Shown: in pieces, positions 58,928 to 64,000 of the stretch
Numbering within the stretch: the first letter of the stretch is position 1
Layout of the letters: every line of letters starts with the position of its first letter
Origin: Rufibacter roseus
GTDB taxonomy: Bacteria > Bacteroidota > Bacteroidia > Cytophagales > Hymenobacteraceae
Length of the DNA stretch: 64,000 bases
Assembly: GCF_001647285.1 (NCBI RefSeq)
Contig: NZ_LRML01000009.1
Location: 62,001 to 126,000, forward strand
Direction: 5' to 3'
Notes under the pieces: model-generated
Told to the model about the DNA's origin: nothing
Database searches by the model: none
What the model saw: the letters and a program-made list of their open reading frames with translations, nothing else
Program-made: the position numbers and the translations under genes

Positions 58928-60250
58928 TTAGTCGAACCGGCGTTTAATGAACCAGCGGTTGTTAAACGTTACGCCTAGATTTACTCTGAAGAACTCTTCC
59001 TTTAAACCAGATTCTTTAGACTCTTGAATCCCAACAGTAAAGCTAGTGCTCAGCAATGCCTGCGTGTAGTCTGGAGGCCTTACACCTCTACCCACCGGAA
59101 ATGACATACCTGCTGTTATGGCCATGTTGGTAAGGTTATGCGTACCACCGCTGGCTAACATTTCAGCTTTGCTGTAATAACCGCCTAAGCGGTAATTTAC
59201 CCTTTTCAGGTAACTGGTTACGGAGCCTGGATCTGGGGTAAACTCAGTCCCAACCCCAATGCGGTAGCCATCGCCCATTTCCTGGGTTCCTTCGTTTTTA
59301 CGGGCACTAAAACCATGGAAACTAGAATTCTGGTTGGCGGTATAGTCAATACCGGCAGACCAGTTACGGGCGTTATCAATACCAATACCCACCTGGAAAG
59401 ACTGCGGCAGTGACGTAAAGCCATTTGTGCTGTCAGTAACTGTTCTAGAAATAAGAGCATCATCAAGATAACGACGCTCCTGGCTTACCATGCGGTCGGC
59501 GTCTAGAACTGTTTGAGCAGTATAGGTACCTCCCACGCCTAAATACACCCCGTCTTTTATTTTGTTCCGGTAGTGCAATCCTCCTTTGAACAAGAACCCG
59601 TTGTATTTGGTGGTGGTGTGAACAAGCGTTTTTTGCAAAGCGGCATTGGTGTCGTTGGCATCTACCAATACCGTAGAGGCATCACGGTCAATGGTGCCAA
59701 AAACATAAGAGCTTGTTAAACCCGCAGTGAAACCTTTGAAAAGAAAAAAGCTATTAGTGAAGAAAACCTCGTTCAAGCCGCCTTCTCCTTTGTACTCGGT
59801 ATAGGTAGTAACTGAGGGAGCACCTTCTACTGGGCTGTTCAAGAAGGTAGTGTAGTTAACCCGGCTGTAAGGGCGTAAGCCAATCACGCTGTGCCAGCGG
59901 CGTGCCACCGGAATAGCCAATGTCAGATAACCTAAATTAGCAGTACCGTCCAATTGGGAATTTTGTCCGTCTGAAAGCTTTTTCAGCTCAGAGTTTACCG
60001 CTGCTTCAAAGGTTACAGCAGGGTTATAGTAACTAAGGGCGGGATTAATATCATTGAAAAGGGTGCCACTCACATTGAAGGCTGCCACTCCAACCTGCCC
60101 CATGCCGGCGTTACGAATACTCCCGGTTCCGTGGAACATCTCTCCTACGCCAAAACGTGAATAAGGAGAATTGGAGAGTTGTTGCGCCTGTACCTGAGTG
60201 CCAACAAATAAACTAGAAAGAAGCAACAGGGCGCGAAAAGGCTTATACAT
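58928..60250 (-). CDS. Outer-membrane beta-barrel protein (FadL/OmpP1-like)
   Basis: The 440-residue protein has a signal peptide to about residue 22 (GTQVQAQ), the family start SNSPYSRFGVGEMFHGTGS, an alternation of strands typical of a barrel of about 14 strands, and a C-terminal FNNRWFIKRRFD. The pattern resembles the OmpP1/FadL/TodX group, which moves hydrophobic molecules across the outer membrane, but that is weak. The gene overlaps coaX by 8 bp and is probably cotranscribed with it. Confidence 0.75.
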   Translation of the reverse strand: MYKPFRALLLLSSLFVGTQVQAQQLSNSPYSRFGVGEMFHGTGSIRNAGMGQVGVAAFNVSGTLFNDINPALSYYNPAVTFEAAVNSELKKLSDGQNSQLDGTANLGYLTLAIPVARRWHSVIGLRPYSRVNYTTFLNSPVEGAPSVTTYTEYKGEGGLNEVFFTNSFFLFKGFTAGLTSSYVFGTIDRDASTVLVDANDTNAALQKTLVHTTTKYNGFLFKGGLHYRNKIKDGVYLGVGGTYTAQTVLDADRMVSQERRYLDDALISRTVTDSTNGFTSLPQSFQVGIGIDNARNWSAGIDYTANQNSSFHGFSARKNEGTQEMGDGYRIGVGTEFTPDPGSVTSYLKRVNYRLGGYYSKAEMLASGGTHNLTNMAITAGMSFPVGRGVRPPDYTQALLSTSFTVGIQESKESGLKEEFFRVNLGVTFNNRWFIKRRFD

Positions 60251-60959
60251 TATACTCTAAAATACGGTTTAACCCGATTAAAACCAATTCGGGAATGACA
60301 AAGATGCGTGCTTTTACTGTACTTTCAAAAAACCGGGCGTCGCCACCGCACAATATGACTGTCAACGGTTTGTACTGACGCTCATAATGCCGGATAAAGC
60401 CTTCTACCTCAGCCACGGCTCCGTACAAAACGCCACCGGTGATAGCGTCAGTGGTAGATTTTCCGGGTCGGGAAGGCAGCACATTGCCCGAAAGTTGAGG
60501 CAACTTACCAGTAAACGCATGAAGTGCCTTGTAACGCATATCCAGACCCAGAGAAATATTCCCGCCCTGAAAAACACCGTTCTCATCCAGCACATCATAG
60601 GTAATGGCGGTACCGGCATCTATAACCAGGCAGTTCTGGTTTTCGAATAGTTGATACGCTCCAACTGCCGCGGCCATACGATCTACTCCCAAGGTATGCG
60701 GTGTACCGTAATTGTTGGTTACCGGCACTGGCGTCTGGTTGTTAAAATACACTACCTGCCCTGCCACCGGCACCACCTGCTGCAGCTCTGTAGGCTCCGC
60801 ACTGACCGACGAGACTATGGCATGCTGCACCTGCACCCCCGCCAATTCTTCCGCCAGCACAGACAACGTAGGGCAAGTAAATTCGCGCACCAAATGCCCG
60901 TCTTTGAAAAGACCAGCTTTGATGCGCGAATTGCCTCTGTCTACCGCCAGGTTCAGCAT
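60243..60959 (-). CDS. coaX: Type III pantothenate kinase
   Basis: CoaX phosphorylates pantothenate in the first step of CoA synthesis and is not inhibited by CoA. The 238-residue protein carries the type III motifs: DRGNSRIKAGLFK (PHOSPHATE loop, residues 7-19), GTPHTLGVDRMAAAVGAYQL, DAGTAITYDVLDE (catalytic Asp) and GGNISLGLDMRYKAL. Its last codons overlap the start of the outer-membrane gene by 8 bp. panC and panD are elsewhere in the window, so three CoA genes are found in 36 kb. Confidence 0.95.
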   Translation of the reverse strand: MLNLAVDRGNSRIKAGLFKDGHLVREFTCPTLSVLAEELAGVQVQHAIVSSVSAEPTELQQVVPVAGQVVYFNNQTPVPVTNNYGTPHTLGVDRMAAAVGAYQLFENQNCLVIDAGTAITYDVLDENGVFQGGNISLGLDMRYKALHAFTGKLPQLSGNVLPSRPGKSTTDAITGGVLYGAVAEVEGFIRHYERQYKPLTVILCGGDARFFESTVKARIFVIPELVLIGLNRILEYNV

Positions 60960-60975
60960 TTTAACAAAAAGCTGA

Positions 60976-62694
60976 TTACATGAAGTATTTCAAGCGAACC
61001 ACTTCTTTTTCAGAAAGGAATCGCCAGTTGCCTCTAGGCAAGTCTTTTTTAGTAAGGCCCGCATACTGCACACGGTCTAGGGTAACTACCTCATAGCCCA
61101 GGTGCTCGAAAATGCGGCGCACAATGCGGTTGCGGCCAATATGTATTTCCAGACCTAAAAACTTCTTGCTGTCGCCAATCAAGGCCACGTCATCTACCTC
61201 GGCTTTGCCATCTTCCAGCTCTACGCCTGCCTGCACTTTCTTGAAGTCTTCCTCAGTAATGGGCTTGTCTAGCTCAACCTGGTAGATTTTGGAAACGTCG
61301 TTTGACGGGTGGGTTAGTTTCTGGGCAAGCTCGCCGTCATTGGTGAACAGCAGCAAACCGGTGGTGTTACGGTCTAAGCGGCCTACTGGGAACAAACGCT
61401 CTTTAGAAGCATTCTTTACCAACTCCATCACGGTTTTGCGACCCTCAGGGTCTTCGGTAGTGGTGATAAAGTCTTTCGGCTTGTTCAACAACACGTACAC
61501 CGTTTTCTGGCGGTTCAGGGTCTTGCGGCCGTAAGTAACTGTGTCATTAGGCCCTACGCGGTATCCCATTTCGGTCACCACTTCGCCGTTTACCTTGATT
61601 TCGCCAGAGGCAATAAGCTCATCGGCTTCGCGGCGAGAGCAGATACCGGCATTGGCAATGTAGCGGTTCAGGCGCCACTCTTCGTTGCCGCCCTCCGGGT
61701 TACGTTTCTTCTGGCGCTCTTCGTAACGCTTCAGGTTATACTGCGGCGCATCTTGCACATCGTCAGTGTTTCTTCCACCACGCTCTTCACGCGGCCCGAA
61801 GCTTTTAGGTGCTCTCTCAAAACGGCCACCTCTGTCTGGGCGCTCGTTCCGGTCTGGGCGATTGCCACGGGCAGAACGATCATCGCGATCAGGACGGTCA
61901 AAGGAACGGCTGCGGTCTCTTCCTCCACGGCCTTCGCGGTTGAACGATCGGTCTCCTTCTCTTCTGGCTGGACGGTCAAAGTTGTTTTCGCCCTGATTTC
62001 CAGAAAACGAGTCATTTTCACGGTCTCTGCGCGGGCGGTCTTCAAAACGGTTGCCTCTGTCATTGTCACGGCGTTCGCCGCCACGGGAGAATCGGTTTTC
62101 TTCACGGTCAGCACCGAAGCCTGGTTTCCGGAAGCCACCTTCTCTACGGTCACCACCGCGTGCTGGGCGGCTGTCGTCGTTGCGGTTGAAGCCACCGCGG
62201 GCTGGACGGTAAGTATCACCTCCGCGCTCGCCACCTCTTGAAAAGTCTCCTTCTGGTCTGCGGCCTGGTATGTTTCCGTCGGCTCTGCGTGGAGGGTTGT
62301 CATCGCCACGGCGAGGTCTTCTGCCAGATGGGCGGTCACCTCCTCTTGCCGGACGAGAATCATCTCCACGGCGGGCAGGGCGGTCATCACCTCCGCGTGC
62401 GCGGAAATCAGAACGGTCGTTATTGCCTCTGTCTGGTCTATCAAATCCCCGAGCTGGGCGGAAGTCTCCACCCCGGCGATCGTTTTCTCTTCTAGGTGCT
62501 CTTTCGCGGTCTTCGCGGCGGCTGTTTACTTCACCGTCTGCATCGTCTCTTCTGTTGCGGAAACCACCCTCTCGGTCGCCGCTTTCGGGGCGGTCAAAGC
62601 GGGTGCCTCTGCCAAATACTTTTTTATCGCCGCCGGCGGAGTTTCCCCGCAGGCGGTTGTTGCCTTCTTGAGGCATATCTTCATTTCTAGCCAT
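60976..62694 (-). CDS. rluB: 23S rRNA pseudouridine synthase RluB-like with long disordered N-terminus
   Basis: The last 250 or so of 572 residues are RsuA/RluB-like: an S4 RNA-binding domain (WRLNRYIANAGICSRREADE) and a pseudouridine synthase core with the catalytic Asp in PVGRLDRNTTGLLLFTNDGE, then KIYQVELDKPI and GRNRIVRRIFEHLGYEV. RluB makes pseudouridine 2605 in 23S rRNA. The first 320 residues are low complexity, full of Arg, Gly and Asp (RPARGGDRR-type repeats) with an RGG-like character, probably RNA-binding and disordered. Such extensions are found in Bacteroidota RluB but vary in length. It precedes coaX by 16 bp. Confidence 0.88.
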   Translation of the reverse strand: MARNEDMPQEGNNRLRGNSAGGDKKVFGRGTRFDRPESGDREGGFRNRRDDADGEVNSRREDRERAPRRENDRRGGDFRPARGFDRPDRGNNDRSDFRARGGDDRPARRGDDSRPARGGDRPSGRRPRRGDDNPPRRADGNIPGRRPEGDFSRGGERGGDTYRPARGGFNRNDDSRPARGGDRREGGFRKPGFGADREENRFSRGGERRDNDRGNRFEDRPRRDRENDSFSGNQGENNFDRPARREGDRSFNREGRGGRDRSRSFDRPDRDDRSARGNRPDRNERPDRGGRFERAPKSFGPREERGGRNTDDVQDAPQYNLKRYEERQKKRNPEGGNEEWRLNRYIANAGICSRREADELIASGEIKVNGEVVTEMGYRVGPNDTVTYGRKTLNRQKTVYVLLNKPKDFITTTEDPEGRKTVMELVKNASKERLFPVGRLDRNTTGLLLFTNDGELAQKLTHPSNDVSKIYQVELDKPITEEDFKKVQAGVELEDGKAEVDDVALIGDSKKFLGLEIHIGRNRIVRRIFEHLGYEVVTLDRVQYAGLTKKDLPRGNWRFLSEKEVVRLKYFM

Positions 62695-62748
62695 GTTGTG
62701 TTGAAAAATTGCAGTATCGCTACTGTATAAAGAAGTGTGTAATGCGGA

Positions 62749-63312
62749 TTATTGTGCGGCGGCTTCGCCGATGGTATTCTCTTCCGGCGCCAGGTCTCTA
62801 AGCTGCGGAAGGTCTCTGAGGTGGTTCAGGCCAAAGTACTCCATGAATTTCTGGCTGGTGCCAAATAATACCGGACGGCCAATGGTATTTGCCTTGCCTT
62901 TAATCTCCAGCAGGCCTTTTTCTAGCAGGCGCTGAATGGCGTAGTCGCAACTAACGCCTCTGATCTGCTCTACCTGAGAGCGGGTAATAGGTTGTTTGTA
63001 GGCAATAATTGCCAAGGTTTCCAGAGCAGAAGCAGAAAGCTTCTTCTTTGATTTGTGCTTGAGCAAAATGCTTACCGAATCTTGGTAAGCAGGTTTGGTT
63101 AAAAACTGATACCCACCCCCAATGGCATAAATCTGAAAAGCAAAAGCATCGGTAGAGAATTGAGCATTCAGCTGCTCAATTCCCTCCAATACATCACTCA
63201 CGCTCACCTCAATTACCAGCGCTTCAGAAAGGCATTTCTGCAGTTCCTCAATAGACACCGGTGAAGTGGCACAAAAAATCAGGGCCTGAAGATGGTTCAG
63301 TAACAGGTTCAA
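62749..63312 (-). CDS. scpB: Segregation and condensation protein B
   Basis: ScpB is the winged-helix partner of ScpA and Smc in chromosome condensation. The 187-residue protein has two winged-helix domains: NHLQALIFCATSPVSIEELQ at the start and LSASALETLAIIAYKQPITR with QIRGVSCDYAIQRLLEKGLL in the second, and then GRPVLFGTSQKFMEYFGL. The start is TTG at 63312 (TTG AAC CTG TTA), as no in-frame ATG is near. It lies 54 bp before rluB and 17 bp after the DksA-like gene, likely in one operon. Confidence 0.9.
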   Translation of the reverse strand: MNLLLNHLQALIFCATSPVSIEELQKCLSEALVIEVSVSDVLEGIEQLNAQFSTDAFAFQIYAIGGGYQFLTKPAYQDSVSILLKHKSKKKLSASALETLAIIAYKQPITRSQVEQIRGVSCDYAIQRLLEKGLLEIKGKANTIGRPVLFGTSQKFMEYFGLNHLRDLPQLRDLAPEENTIGEAAAQ

Positions 63313-63329
63313 ATTAGTATTCTGTTTAA

Positions 63330-63713
63330 TTAATCGATGCGATTCATTTTCGCCTCAATGGTGTGCTGCGTGTGCGGCACGGCCTTTAACCGCTCCTTAG
63401 GAATAAGTTTACCGGTTTTGATACATACCCCGTAGCTTCCGTTTCTGATGCGGATAAGGGCATTCTCTAACTGCTGAATAAACTTAAGCTGTCTTGAAGC
63501 TAATTGGTTTAAGCTTTCTTTCTCCTGGGTGTCTGCACCGTCTTCCAACACTTTAGAAGTAGAGGCGGTGTTATCAGTACCAGAGTCATTGCGTCTGCTC
63601 AACGTTTCCTTGATAAAGGCAACTTCCTTGCGGGCGTTGTTCAGTTTCTCAATGATTATTTCCTCGAATTCGTTCAACTCCTCCTGGGAATACCGTTGTT
63701 TTTCTTCACTCAT
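63330..63713 (-). CDS. TraR/DksA-like protein with degenerate zinc site
   Basis: The 127-residue protein resembles DksA/TraR regulators, which enter the RNA polymerase secondary channel: a coiled coil (about 8-90, ELNEFEEIIIEKLNNARKEV and QLASRQLKFIQQLENALIRI), then NGSYGVCIKTGKLIPKERLK, the zinc-finger region. Only one Cys remains; the other three Cys of the C4 finger are absent (IKTGKLIPKERL in place of CxxC...). Such Cys-poor forms are common in Bacteroidota. The gene is the first of a likely operon with scpB. The ATG at 63713 is clear. Confidence 0.85.
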   Translation of the reverse strand: MSEEKQRYSQEELNEFEEIIIEKLNNARKEVAFIKETLSRRNDSGTDNTASTSKVLEDGADTQEKESLNQLASRQLKFIQQLENALIRIRNGSYGVCIKTGKLIPKERLKAVPHTQHTIEAKMNRID

Positions 63714-64000
63714 GGCTGTACTGTTAGTAACGGGTTTGTATAGTTTGTTAGTTTAATTTAATGCGGTTTAGCTTAACTGAGTTCCCTAGTTTAAAGTAAG
63801 TCCCCCTGCCGCAGCACCGCTGTAGTAGTAATTTGGTACTCAATAGAGAGGCTTTTTCAAGAAAAATCCCTCCTAATTTTGCGCAAAAATACAGTTATTA
63901 TTTCTTAAAACTATGCAGACAGTCAAAATGATAGCTGAATTTTACAATTACATAGCTTTATCTTAACAGAACCTGATCCTTTTTTGAGCCTACGCCCATC
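63714..64000. other. Intergenic region at the window end
   Basis: No gene is recognised. It contains the upstream region of the DksA-like gene and, on the plus strand, a TAATTTTG box at 63874-63881 that fits the -7 element of a Bacteroidota promoter, pointing to a gene beyond the window. Confidence 0.4.

Noticed and set aside
61984-62019. Possible twentieth P36 copy in the rluB coding region
   Set aside because: The left part GTTTTCGCCCTGATTTC fits, but the right arm (GAGTCATTTTC) does not pair or match. The region is low-complexity coding sequence, so chance similarity is likely.
61731-62471. Long open frames in other frames over the rluB N-terminus
   Set aside because: They arise from the repetitive Arg/Gly/Asp codons. 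Their translations have no domain and the frame ends where the repeats end.

Overview
The window looks like a chromosomal segment of a Bacteroidota bacterium, most likely order Cytophagales, family Hymenobacteraceae (Rufibacter/Nibribacter/Pontibacter-like). This is inferred from gene content and signals: type IX secretion (T9SS) proteins, DUF4270, DUF4293 and DUF4476 proteins, the Bacteroidota order glycogen-synthase half / DUF4270 / glmS, and promoters of the TTTG-N19-TAnnTTTG type. Genes are mostly housekeeping. There is no phage, integron, insertion sequence or CRISPR array.

Layout. 1-6 kb: DUF4293 tail, DUF4476 lipid/export protein, purM, a PorE-like T9SS lipoprotein. 6-9 kb: a two-gene Fe-S electron-transfer module and tRNA-Phe. 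9-20 kb: accessory genes (two T9SS cargo proteins, one a polysaccharide deacetylase; a PAS-LuxR regulator; a diadenylate-cyclase-like DACNV protein; a metallophosphoesterase/outer-membrane pair; a DnaJ-TPR protein; a holin-like membrane protein; GGGP synthase). 20-27 kb: AraC regulator, acyl-CoA dehydrogenase, YugP peptidase, rfaE2, flippase-like protein, panD, panC. 27-37 kb: glycogen-synthase N-half, DUF4270, glmS, ridA, YihY/BrkB, gltX, AIM24. 37-43 kb: an LpxH-like phosphoesterase broken by a one-base frameshift, a glycosyltransferase, a GH1 beta-glucosidase, a GH3-type acyl-adenylate ligase, a four-helix-bundle (IVP) gene wrapped in micro-repeats, lptB. 43-54 kb: GH25 lysozyme, DUF805, S9 peptidase, recJ, a PrsW-like protease and a TPR protein. 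54-64 kb: a minus-strand run ppiD-like, corC/gldE-like, a 52-residue membrane protein, lptC, an outer-membrane protein, coaX, rluB, scpB, a DksA-like protein.

Functional themes are envelope biogenesis (lptB, lptC, rfaE2, LpxH-like, glmS, PpiD-like, T9SS), coenzyme A synthesis (panC, panD, coaX) and translation or RNA modification (gltX, rluB, tRNA-Phe).

The most striking thing is not a gene. Nineteen copies of one 36-bp near-palindrome, here called P36, are scattered through the window. All 19 align without gaps. The left arm is GTTTTNGNNCTNNTTTT and the right arm is AAAACAGGCCTAAAAC-like. Most copies lie within about 85 bp after a stop codon, one overlaps a stop codon, and one sits in frame (exactly 12 codons) inside the corC-like gene. 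Other repeat layers are long inverted micro-repeat pairs, one of which encloses a perfect 48-bp P36 palindrome, and a second dispersed family of about 93 bp with two diverged copies.
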